Shown piece by piece: positions 33,616 through 43,654 of a DNA stretch of 64,000 nucleotides (the first letter of the stretch is position 1; each line of letters begins with the position of its first letter). This DNA is from Phlebotomus papatasi. Lineage: Eukaryota; Arthropoda; Insecta; Diptera; Psychodidae. The position numbers were made by a program, and so were the translations under genes. The notes below the pieces were generated by a model. That model saw only the letters and a program-made list of their open reading frames with translations. It was not told the DNA's origin and made no database searches. The stretch spans positions 15,593,078 to 15,657,077 of the forward strand of contig NC_077224.1 in NCBI RefSeq assembly GCF_024763615.1, given 5' to 3'.

Positions 33616-35951
33616 CAATAATTTTTTTAATTCCTAAATATTTTACTTAATGCATCTTGACTTCCTAATGCTGGAACTTTATTTTAAAGGTCTTCTTTAG
33701 GAGTTTAATAAATTCCTGATTTGCCCCCGTCTCCCCTATTGCAAATACCATAAATTGCTAGAAGATACCATGAAGCATATTTAAAAGCTGCCATCACTCT
33801 TCAGATCAAGCTTGATTCTCTAATCGTACCATTGTTTTGCCAAATAATTAAGAGAATCCAATTGAGTAAGATTTCCAAGAAAATCCTTATTCTCTTCCAA
33901 ATTCAATTTGCAGATTAATTTAACAGTTTTCTGTTGGCCTCAAAAAATATTACGCAAAAAAAAAGCAATATCCAAATGTGCGGACGATAGAGTGAATTGG
34001 GAAGAATTGAGAGGTGACTCTCTTTTTTTGCTGCGTGCCACAAAATTCCCTGGTGCACAATAAATAAAAAGACCTCTCGATATTTTGAAATTAATCCCGC
34101 CAGCAGCTAATGGCATTAGATTAGTCCACAAGGAGAGATGGTAGATAATAGATATGAAGTTTTTCCGTTAATAAATTTGAGCCTCTTAGAGGAATGGGGG
34201 AGCACAAAAAAAATACCAGCCACAGGTTTGTCTGGTATATTATTGGAGAGTTTCTTTTGGTCAGAAAAGAGCCACTTCTCTCTGGGCTATAAATGAATAA
34301 TAAAATTATGATTATATTACTCTCGGGTTTTCGATGGAAGCTTGAGAAAAATAATCTTAATCTTTTCCCGTCAATGGAAACCTTCTGGTAAGATGGAGGG
34401 AGCTTTTAGCTTTTTTTTCTTGGTTAAAAGCATCTTAGTAAGAAAAAAAATCAATTCGAAGATTGGTCCATTAGTCTTTGAAGCATTTTTTTTGTGGATA
34501 GTGCGCTTCTGCTCTTCGATTGTCCGTGAAGTTGATAGAAAATAAAAATAAAGAAAAGAAATAAAGGTAAATGTGTGGACAATTTCCCAGAGTTGGAGTC
34601 AATAAAGTTAAGCATCCGTATAATTGTAATGTGGCTTATGTAAAATAATAATAGTGCAGTAAAAGGAAATATTATAGAGTCAATACAGGAGCTTTCTCTC
34701 TTGTTTGCCTCAATTGCAAGAGTTTATATAAGGCAAAAAGCCCCCATAGCCCAGGAGAGAGAGACAGAGAAGTGTATAAGAAAATAATAGTAATAATAAT
34801 AATAATAAAATATTATTGAAATTGCCCAATTATTATATTTCATCAATAAGACAACACAAAAAGGTACATTTGTTTTCTTGCTATGCCTTTATTTCTTTAT
34901 ACCAACCCAAATTTTCACCTTCTCCTTCACACATCCATTAACTTCTTCATATTTTTTTTCCATCGTTAGGGTTTAACCACCCAATTAACCAGCTAATCTT
35001 TTTAGGACTATCTTTTAACTTTTTGACAGTGCACTGGGTGTATAATGATGAAAATAATATTTGCCCAAATAAAATAATTTAGTTTTTTTTTTTAACCATT
35101 TTCTTCAACCATCTTTCCACAATAACCCGCCTCTTCTAAAAACCTATTCCCTCCTTCTCTTGCAAAATTCAAGGGAATAACAACAGAAAAAAATTTAAAG
35201 AAAAAGAATCACCTGGTAATTTACCTGATGCACGTTTTATTCTCATTTTCGCTGCACAAGATATGGGCAATCCCAATGTACAAGAAGGGTGGAGATACCT
35301 GGGCAAGAGAGAATGGTAAAAGAAAAGAGGGAAAAAAAACTCTAGTTTAGATCAATTTTATTGGTCTTAAAAACAGAAATGTACCCCTTAGCGGCCCTTT
35401 CCTCAATAAATTTTTATGATAGGATTGCATGCTCTTCACCCGGTATTATATACTAAAAAAAAATCGAATGGACATGTACATAAGGCAAAAGTCCAATAAA
35501 ATCCAATTGCCGCACGCTTGAGTACATAAATACCCTCCTTCTCTTATACACTTTTCCCAAAACATTTTTCTACTATAAGTAAATAAAATAAAAAAAAGCA
35601 CATTCATATTTCTAAATTTATTATTTTTACGTTTTTACACTCAACTGTCGACTAAAAGTTCATCAAATTATTCCCATTTTCGCGCTAGAAGAAAGAATAA
35701 AGTGCCATTTGTGAAATTAGGCAATTCTTTTATTGACCTCTTTTAGTATTTTTGATGTTAGAAAATTGATGGCTCTTTTGATTAATTTCCCACAGGGCTT
35801 AACTTTTTTTTTCCTTCTATATCAATTATATTGAGAGAGGAGTGTCTTTGAAATTGAGCTTACGACTAAGTTTAATTGTTTAAAGACGATATTAGATAAT
35901 AACTGAGGCAATTTTGCCTTTGCTTTGCTATAAAATTAATCAGGAAAAATA
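33616..35951. other. largest repeat-poor stretch of the intergenic region
   Basis: About 2.3 kb without repeated families and with more varied composition (GA-rich near 34730-34780, an AAT microsatellite at about 34785-34808). No coding frame of substance. It is a plausible location for regulatory DNA of caudal or Marcal1, by absence of repeats only. Confidence 0.35.
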
Positions 35952-36160
35952 GGGGATGGCTTTCACGATTCGCCCACACTGTGGCTTCGAACACTTCATG
36001 TTCATATTATTCCCATGTTCCTGTAATGAATCTGACCTAATTTTTTCAAGAAATGTGTGACTTAGCTATTAAATTGCCAAGAATCAGATTTATTACACGA
36101 ATATGGAAAAATATGAAGTGTTCGGAGCCACAGTGTGTACGAAGTTTGAAAGCATTCCCC
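35952..36160. mobile_element. GGGGATGGC/GGGGAATGC foldback MITE
   Basis: About 209 bp with inverted ends of about 48 bp: left GGGGATGGCTTTCACG...CACACTGTGGCTTCGAACAC, right end its near-complement finishing GCATTCCCC. TA lies at both borders (35950-35951 and 36161-36162). A half copy of this family appears at about 16495-16556. Confidence 0.85.
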
Positions 36161-36224
36161 TAATTTGTTAAATAATTTGTTAATTGTTAAATAATTGGAA
36201 ATTAAAATCTCAATTAAATTGGGA

Positions 36225-36346
36225 CACCTTCAAAATTGAGTCTTTTCTCCTATTTTCAAATAGAACAGGACCTTACCATGATATAATTTAGCTCCCCAGA
36301 TCAGGGTAAAAACATTGTTCAATGATATGCTCCACTTCCCCCTATA
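36225..36346. mobile_element. GGGGAAAGTGGAG element, right part
   Basis: It shares TTTTCTCCTAT and ATAATTTAGCT blocks with 39353-39500, and ends CTCCACTTCCCCCTA, the complement of that copy's left end. Confidence 0.55.
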
Positions 36347-36502
36347 GAAAAATATTTTTGGAAACAGTCAAATTTTAACATTTCATAGGGGAAACTGGGG
36401 CAATTAGTAAAAATGAAATATGCCTTACTTGAAATACTTGAAGTACGCCTTAATGTATACAATTTGGTGACGCAGGAAGTTTAAAAACACTATGATTATA
36501 TA

Positions 36503-38155
36503 CAATGGCCACAAGATAAATAGCACAGTTTCGGACACTGTAATATATGCTTTGTTTTTCGAAAAATTATGCTTTTAAATGGTGAAAGTAATAATAATAA
36601 ATGAACTTGTGTATAATTACATTTTGAATATGAAGAAAAAACCTGAAAATTCTATCAAGAAATTTAATACGATCAAAAAATTCTTGAAATGGCACATATT
36701 AAGAGGACAATATAAATAGCAACCCTATAAGAAGTGATAGTTTTCGGGTTCTACTGTAATAAACAACTTACGAATTCTATTTGAAAATTAAATTTGGATT
36801 ATTTAGTACTTAGTTAAGTATCTTTTCGAAAAAATGAGCGCTTGACAACGGAAGGATCATTAAGGAATTGACACTATTCTAATCTGATTGTATTTCATGT
36901 AGTGTGGATATCTACTCAAAGATGTCTGAAATTAGTCACATTCGAGAGATTTGTCTTGTGGTCAATCTTTTCCTTTAAATTCAACAGGATTGAGGTCCTT
37001 AGACCATCCTGTCATTTCAGAAGGTCAATTTTATTCTGACTGCACCAGTTTTAAAAATCTTGGCAGCGCGTTTGGGATCATTAACTTGGTTAAAACTTAA
37101 AAACCAAAAGCAAACTCTTTTCTATGTTCAAGTACATGTCTTGTCCAAAGATATTCTTGTAAACAAATTGGTTTATATTGCCTAATATTCCATATATACA
37201 GAACATACTCCACTTCGCAAAAAGTAACCCCATATTATAAAATTATCACCGTTAAGTTTTACGTTAGTTATGTATCAAGGACAAAATGCTTGACTTTTGA
37301 GACATCCAATATTTTATGTCATATCGAATGATGTTAAACAAGGAATATATCAGTTCAAAGAATATTATTCCAGAATTACAGGTGTTTCTGCATATGCTCT
37401 TTAACAAAAATCAATCAACAGGTACGGTTTCGTTTGAATACTAACTCTGTACGTCTGGTAACGCTTCTAAACCGGGTATTTTTACATAATTGACTTTTAT
37501 CAATGCTTACATGAATTATTTCTTCAAATTTTGTTCAATTTGTTCTTTTATTTTCGGTACGGCGACAAATAAATTCAGTTTTACTATAAGAACAATGGCA
37601 GAATCTTCTTTAGAAATCGTAATTCTTTCTCGAAATTTTCGAGTTTTTGTGTGATTCGTAAGTTTGATCATAAAAAATTATTGAATTGATGGTTATCTTC
37701 CTTGAACAATATAATTTACAAAAAAAATTTCTTAGTTATCCTAAACTCTTTTACGTGAAGCCCGGAAATCTGCACCAAAGGCTCTATTTTCATGATTTTT
37801 CAGTTCTCATAACTTTATTTTATAAAAATTTATGGCATTAATGCCTTATAAATGATCAACAATACAGAAATATAATAAATTTTAAAATAAAAGTAAATTT
37901 CAGGAAATATTTTCAGAGAAAATGAAAGTGTGCTATTTAAATTGGCCGCACGAATTATACCTAAACTCATAAAATGACAAAAAACATGGTTTTGTTTTAA
38001 CGGATACAAATATTAAATAATTATTATTTTTATTTATAATGGGCATTATATTTTCTAAAAAATAATGTATGATCAGGTATAAAGATTGATATTGTATCAT
38101 AAAACATTAAAATAGGAAAATCGCTGAAGGTGTACTATTTATCTTGTCGCCACTG
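36503..38155 (-). mobile_element. Tc1-like DNA transposon, decayed, 1653 bp
   Basis: The termini are inverted: left CAATGGCCACAAGATAAATAG, right (read inward) CAGTGGCGACAAGATAAATAG, with TA at both ends. The length is typical of Tc1 elements. A minus-strand transposase relic fills the middle. The target is confirmed by the uninterrupted related repeat at 2690-2830. Confidence 0.92.
36975..37650 (-). pseudogene. Tc1-like transposase relic (stops and frameshifts)
   Basis: Read on the minus strand from about 37650 downward, conceptual pieces follow the order of a Tc1 transposase: a second helix-turn-helix stretch (RITISKEDSAIVLIVK), a linker (RFRSVTRR), the start of the catalytic domain (FVKEHMQKHL*FWNNIL*TD, where the TD marks the first catalytic Asp), GDNFIIWGYF, QDMYLNIEKSLL, the second Asp motif (NDPK) and WSKDLNPVE with the third acidic position. 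The frame shifts several times and carries many stops, so it encodes nothing functional. It lies centrally between the inverted ends of the 1.65-kb element. The pieces are reported as seen; no repaired protein is given. Confidence 0.85.
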
Positions 38156-38501
38156 TATATTTCAGAATAAAACTTTAATTTCTTTTATTAGGCTAAAATT
38201 TTTGAATATTCCATCAATTAATTGAACACCAAAAAGTACACTCAATCCCGGTATCCCGGAACGAATTTCACGCGGAGTAAAAGTAGTTTAAACAAAAAGT
38301 TTCAACTATTTAATAGAAATGCATTAACAAACAGTACTTTTTGGCCAGAGTTATTCAATAAATGGTTAGAATATTTAAAAAAAAAACCTTAATAAAAGAA
38401 ATTAAAGTTTTATTCTGAAAAAGTAGCAAAATGTTTTCAAATTTCCTGCGTCGCAACATAGTATACATTTAGGCGTATTTCAAAAATGATTTCATAAATT
38501 G

Positions 38502-38707
38502 AATCCCAATCCCATTGCAATTCTCTTGGATTTTCTCGACCACAAGGTTCGAGAGAAGGCGCCAACATCAGTTCCAATCTTGGTGGAAACACTTCAGGAT
38601 ATGTGGGCAGAGTTTCTTCTGACATTTTGGAGAAATTGATCAACAGGATGTCCCGAATCTGTGAGGCGCTTATCAAAGCTAAAGGAAGATTCTTCGAGGA
38701 GAACTGA
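38502..38707 (+). pseudogene. C-terminal fragment of a second Tc1-like transposase
   Basis: The plus strand encodes NPIAILLDFLDHKVREKAPT, a match in pattern to the Tc1 region that follows the third acidic residue, then VETLQDMWAEF. After one frameshift it continues with LINRMSRICEALIKAKG and FFEEN before TGA. This order (WxxI..., RMxxRIxAVIKAKG) is the normal Tc1 C-terminus. The upstream catalytic part is missing: the fragment begins where the foldback repeat ends. An AATAAA-like site follows near 38736. It lies on the opposite strand to the nearby Tc1 relic, so it is a separate insertion. The minus-strand frames across this region are shadows. Confidence 0.8.
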
Positions 38708-39352
38708 ATTTGATGATTGTATTCATGTTTTTTTTTAAATAAAATAATGAAGTAAAGGAAATGAAATTGCAACAATAATAAGAAGAAATTTGAAAAATAA
38801 TAAAAAAATATATGAAAAAGTAGAATTTGGGCTGGAAATTTTGGTATTCAAAGAAGAAACCCTTTTCAGAACACATCACACCGGAAACCGACCACAATCC
38901 GTACCAAAAATATTCCCTCGGCATTATTTTCAGTTTTTCTGACTCTTAATAATATTTACTAATAGTATTTAGCTTATAATAAATGATTATTAAAAGATTA
39001 GATCAGTTTTAGAATGTGGGGATACTTTTGCATTTTTGTCCAAAAAGCTTGTTTTTGACTGATTCTCAAATTATAAATTTTGTAGCTCATGTATTTTCTC
39101 AAATCTTGTTTAAAACTGTTCTTAGGTTTATATATGAAACTATTTCAGTCAATAGAACTGGATATTACAGCGTTTTCCCGGTCCAAATCACGTGTATTTA
39201 AGCTTACGAAGGGTGTATTTAATGTTAATTTTAGCCATTTTCATAAAGAAGGTCCATGCGGCTGCATTTTTAAAATTTTGAAATGAAAGTTTCAGAAATA
39301 GTTGAAATTATATACCTTTATATTATGCTCGAATTAAATATTCTTTTTATTA
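38708..39352. other. AT-rich intergenic DNA, nothing recognised
   Basis: It may include the rest of the second Tc1 element's right end, but no inverted terminus was found. Confidence 0.35.
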
Positions 39353-39500
39353 GGGGAAAGTGGAGTACCTTTGAAAATGGAATTTTTCTCCTATATTTAA
39401 AAGGAATTAAGACTTATCATAATTTAGCTTCACAATGGGTTTGTAAAGCTAAATAACATCACGGTGAGGTTTAATGCCATTGAAAAACAGGACAAAAAAG
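39353..39500. mobile_element. GGGGAAAGTGGAG element, left part
   Basis: It starts TAGGGGAAAGTGGAGTACC and shares internal blocks with 36225-36346. No right end was identified. Confidence 0.5.
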
Positions 39501-39784
39501 CTCATTTTTAAAAAAGTCGATTAATAAAAAAAGTATTTTACTGCTCAACTTTTTACTGCTCATTTATACAATGGCTTTAGAAAATGGCTCCAACAGCTTC
39601 TTTTCCATTCGAGATAGAGGAAAATAGTCTTTGGCAAAATTAAGAAGTGATAACTTTTCTATAAGAATGTTCTTATTACAAGTTTTTCAACACTCAGAAA
39701 TGTTTAGACATCATTACTAATGAAAATTAGTTGATCGGGTGATTATTATCAAATCTATTTAAAATAGTTCTTATAATCTTAATG

Positions 39785-40199
39785 GCGTTATTACACTTGC
39801 ACATTAAGATTTTAATGTGATTCACAATAATTGTCGCTTGTAAGCGTCCAAATATGTTATTTGTGTCTTTGAGTCACTTAATATTTGGGGCATTTGGGGT
39901 TTTTCTATTTATTGATAAAGAAGTGGACTTGGCCTGCAAAAATAAATTTAAATTTACCTAAAGCATAAATATTTTTCACATTACAAAAATTAAAGAGAAA
40001 ATCGCATTAATTTTTCGCATTAATGCTATATAAATGAATTTATACCAACTTTTGCGGGCCAAGTCTACCTTTTTATCAACAAATGAATCAAATTTTGAAT
40101 ATAAAATAATTCATACACACAAATTACACATTTGGACTCTCACCAGCGACAATTAATGTAAATCACATTAAAATTGTAATGTGCAAGTGTGATAAAACA
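39785..40199. mobile_element. foldback element, arms of about 95-140 bp
   Basis: The left arm (GCGTTATTACACTTGCACAT, then TTTTAATGTGATT and AATTGTCGCTTG) pairs with the right arm ending GTGCAAGTGTGATAA. Further in, AAGTGGACTTGGCCTGCAAA pairs with TTTGCGGGCCAAGTCTACCT. About 415 bp, non-coding. Confidence 0.85.
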
Positions 40200-40279
40200 G
40201 TAAAACATTTTACTCATAATAAATTTATTAGTAGTGAGAACATGAGGCAATACTTACGTGGATAAGTTGCGCAAATTAT

Positions 40280-41090
40280 TTTATAATGGTTTCATATAAT
40301 TATATTTGCTTGTGTTAATTTAATGAAATCGATATTCCAACTAATATTGGTCGCTAATTCCTTTTAGTTCTCACAACTAATGCAAATAAATGGGCCTATA
40401 TTTTCATAAAGTTCTGACAACTTTTTCAGTAGTAAAGAGTGCTTTTTTTGCTTATGTGCTGAAGCTATTCCGAGCTATATAGTAACCACAACTAATATGA
40501 TATAGTTACAGTAGAGTCCCGCTATAAGCCATCGCTCTATAGTCTACAATTTATCGACCGTTGATTTTAAAACACTGATTTTAAGTTAGGTTATGATTTT
40601 TAATACGCGACATGAAATTTTGTCATAATTATTTTAATATTATTTTTGGCAAACTTAATTGAGTAATTGTGACAATTGTGATCCATAATAAAGAGAGCGA
40701 GAGCAGGTACCACAATCGCAAAGAAAGTGGAAGCCGTCAAACAATTTCAATACTAAAAATCGTTGATAATTTTAAAAAAATGACATGGACTAGTGCGACC
40801 CAAGTGTCAAATCTGGAACCAAATATGGACTATAGCGAGACTCTACTGTATTACAGCCAATAAGATGGGTATCAACCACATTTATTTAGTTATTCAAACT
40901 AATATGTTACAGTACCCGTTACTAATTTAATTTAGTTATGATAACTAAATGAAAAAGATACTGTAACTAATATTGGTCAACTATTTCATTTAGTTACCCT
41001 AGCTAAATATACAGATGGGTCTATGCTTACTATATTTTATAGTTTTCATAACTGTATATGAGGTAGTTGGGACTAAATTTTTCTAACAGT
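40280..41090. mobile_element. repeat with TTAGTT(A)..AACTAA words, split by a pogo-like element
   Basis: At 40280-40508 and 40850-41090, related words recur: ACTAATATTGGTC, TTTAGTTATGATAACTAA, and ATGGGCCTATA against ATGGGTCTATG. This suggests two related halves of one older element, interrupted at 40509-40848. Confidence 0.5.
40509..40848. mobile_element. pogo-like CAGTAGAGTC element, copy 4
   Basis: A 340-bp element with ends CAGTAGAGTCCCGCTATAAG and CTATAGCGAGACTCTACTG, flanked by TA (40507-40508 and 40849-40850). The 64-codon frame at 40669-40863 runs through its right end. A short piece near 40683-40735 in another frame (AGTTIAKKVEAVK) could be a transposase trace, but is too short to claim. 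Confidence 0.88.
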
Positions 41091-42409
41091 GTTTTCTGGG
41101 AGTTCGTGAAATACGAAAAAATTCTTATTGTTACATTTTACCCCATGTGGTTCCCTTATCATCAATTTATTTACCAATCGGAAGAATACCTCAATCCTAT
41201 CAATTGTAGCATGCTTTTAAGCTTCAATGCTGGCTTTTAAGGTTTCTTTCAGAAATGTTTATCTGCTAAAAAGATGGCTATTAATTTTCTTTATGATTTC
41301 AAAAGTAATTTCGACATTCCTATTTTTTTTTGTATCTGAACAATTCAATTATTGCTCGCGGTTTTCTTCAATCGAAGCGATAAAATTGTCTCTTGTGGTG
41401 CATTCAGTTGCTAAATGGCTTTTTCTTTCAAACTGGGTATGTTTTTTTTTTTAGGAAGATGTCTCGCTGTGCAAAAATAATCTCAATTGCCCTGTGCTTT
41501 CAACCTCAATTGTTCAATCAGCCTCAATTTTCACCATTTTTTTTTGCAAAAGTCGCGCATTTTGTGAAAGAATGGGAAAATAATTATAGCCCAAGAGAAG
41601 AGAGCATTTTCACATTTTTTTGTAGAATTGAGTGAACCAAGACAGAATGTCTATATGTTATCAGAGGCAGAGCTCATAGCAATAACTCTTCGTTGCTCTC
41701 TATTGTAAATGTTTGCCATTGCGCGCGGGGTGGGCAGAGGGATGGAGTGGGAATGATGTATGTGGTTGAATATGAAGGCGCGATAAGGTGATATAACTAT
41801 AAAAATCCTTTTTAATTTTACTATTTGTCAAATAGAACTAAAAGATATTTCAATAAAATGATTTACAGTCGTCGCATCGTCATAAAAGACACTCTCTCGT
41901 GGCTTTTTTTCTTCTTCCAAGGGGGTGGAGGAGGAGGTCAAATGGGAGGAAAATGAGGCATTTCGACATGTCTTTTGTGTATTTGTCTCGACGGATGGGC
42001 TTTTTTTTTCTTTTTATGTGCGCACAAAGTCGAGGAAAATGATTTTGTTATCAATTTTAGCGAGGAATTTTCATTTCACAATAATTGTATTTATTCTGGC
42101 GTTGGTGATAAAAAGGACACGCTGTCGCCTCAGCAACTGACAATATGTATCAAATACCAGTGTTTTATGATCACAATGAGGTAATTTTCTTACGTTCTGG
42201 TGGCGTCAATTAATTTTTTTTATTGCCAAGATGTTTGAGCACATGTTGAGTTCGTTAAAATTCAAATCATTCGATCCAAATGGCATGAGGGAAAAATGGC
42301 GGAGATTTTTGGCGCCTTCTTGCATGCCAGTGACTTTGAGGTTATCTGCGCGGAAATTCCATGACAGCTGTTTCTATGTGTTTTTATTGTGAAATTCCTC
42401 AAGAAAATC
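41091..42409. other. repeat-poor region upstream of Marcal1
   Basis: None of the MITE families seen elsewhere occurs here. GC-richer patches lie at about 41718-41760 (GCGCGCGGGG) and 42297-42365. The open frames at 41227-41635 and 41925-42184 are T-rich without domains. This is the likely Marcal1 promoter-side DNA. Confidence 0.4.
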
Positions 42410-42476
42410 TCAGTTTTTCCAGTGAAAATCAAATTGGCGAGTGATTGTTTTTTCCAAAAAAAAAAAAAAAGTGAAA
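42410..42476 (+). promoter_or_regulatory. Marcal1: candidate initiator and short 5' leader of Marcal1
   Basis: An arthropod-type initiator (TCAGTT) lies at 42410-42415, 65 bp before the chosen ATG. The predicted leader contains a 15-base adenine run just before the start codon. No TATA box is obvious upstream. This is a motif match only. Confidence 0.3.
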
Positions 42477-43617
42477 ATGGCTTGTTCTCCGGAACAAATA
42501 GCTGCAAAAAGACAAATGGCCCTGGAGAGATTGAAGCAAAATCAAGCAAAAACTACAACTCCCGGAATAATCCCATCTCCTGCCAAATCTCTTGGAGTAT
42601 CCATCAATTCGGAGCAATTTTACGGGTCTGGGCAGAGCTCTACTATTCCCAGGAATCAAGAATACCTCCCTGGGAAGACAGACAATAAAATTAAGGCACA
42701 ACCACTTAAGGACAATCGAATCTTCTCTCAACCCTACGCAAACAGGACAAAAGAGAAGGTTCCGGAAGCAACTAAACCAGTATTCCTATCCCCAATTTGT
42801 CTCCTTAAGTGCTCGATGTTGTCTGAGGAGAGATTCTGCGTGACTCTGAGTAATTTCAGCAACCAAGTGACGGATGCTTTCAAGACAATCCCATCCAGAA
42901 ATTATGATCCAAACAAGAGGCTCTGGAGCTTCCACATGAAGGATTACAAAGATTTTGTGAAGATGGTCAAAGGTTTGGGCGATAAAGTGTCCATAGAGGA
43001 ACTTCCGAGATTCATTATCAAGCTCTTTGGTGAGATCAAACAAGATTCCTTGGATATGTCCTTCCTAAACAGCATTGAACCCACATTGGCCAACATTCTC
43101 CTGGAATTCCAAAAGGAAGGGGTCAAATACGCAATTGAGAAGCAAGGTCGTTGTATCATTGCTGATGAAATGGGTCTGGGAAAGACTTACCAAGCCCTGG
43201 CTGTGGCTGATTTCTACCGGGATGACTGGCCAGTGCTAATTTGCACGACTGCAACCACAAGAGACACTTGGGCAGCCAAAATCCGAGAACTTCTTCCACG
43301 CGTTCCCGTTCACAAGATTGTCGTACTCAATTCTGGGCAGAGTATCGTGTCAGAGGCCTCCTTCATCATTGCCAGCTATGCCATGATGGAGAAGTGCGTC
43401 CAGAAGCTGGCACAGAAGAATTGTGGCGTCCTCATCATGGATGAGTCACACTACCTGAAGAATCACAAGTCCAAGTGCACAAATGCAGCTCTGGTGCTCG
43501 TGAAGACAGCCAGGAGGGTGATAATGCTCACAGGAACACCAGCCCTATCCCGTCCAAGTGAACTCTTCACGCAGCTTCAGATGTGCGACAAAACCTTCTT
43601 CACTTACAGGGAATACA
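42477..43617 (+). CDS. Marcal1: SMARCAL1/Marcal1-type annealing helicase, first coding exon (partial gene)
   Basis: The exon encodes 380 residues plus one base of a SNF2-family ATP-dependent annealing helicase, which rewinds RPA-coated single strands and remodels stalled replication forks. Visible in order: residues 3-24 (SPEQIAAKRQMALERLK core) match the N-terminal RPA32-binding motif of SMARCAL1 in pattern; a low-complexity linker; one HARP domain at about 103-163 with the signature IPSRNYDPNKRLWSF; then the first SNF2 RecA-like lobe with Walker A DEMGLGKT (230-237), motif Ia near CTTAT, motif II DESH (322-325) and motif III LTGTP (351-355). Vertebrate SMARCAL1 has two HARP domains; one is seen here. 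The ATG in AAAATGG opening MACSPEQ is chosen over an in-frame ATG 36 bp upstream, which would add a Lys-rich leader translated from a poly(A) tract. The donor ACA|GTAAGT leaves phase 1. The second lobe (motifs IV-VI) lies beyond the window. Confidence 0.94.
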
Positions 43618-43654
43618 GTAAGTCGAAAATTCTTTTAATATATATATATTTAAA

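Larger units (their letters stand above)
36387..38500. mobile_element. foldback-type repeat, copy 2, split by a Tc1-like element
   Basis: The left part at 36387-36502 and the right part at 38156-38500 belong together: the block ...ACACTATG|TTTCAGAATA... is continuous in copy 1 (2690-2830). The right portion contains an inverted repeat of its own (38165-38215 against 38363-38420), making a foldback. Confidence 0.7.

Noticed and set aside
38437..38924. Minus-strand frames of 112 and 81 codons
   Set aside because: They overlap the plus-strand Tc1 C-terminal fragment and foldback arm, whose family match is better.
42441..42476. Upstream in-frame start for Marcal1
   Set aside because: It would add a Lys-rich leader from a poly(A) tract. 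The next ATG has a better context and starts the conserved RPA-motif region.
42429..43159. Antisense frames under the Marcal1 exon (42262-42549, 42429-42731, 42786-43043, 42944-43159)
   Set aside because: They are shadows of the strongly supported helicase coding sequence and show no domains.
1..43600. tRNA, rRNA or snRNA genes
   Set aside because: No cloverleaf-like A/B box pairs or rRNA-like GC-rich blocks were recognised by eye. A tRNAscan or Infernal run could still find something small.
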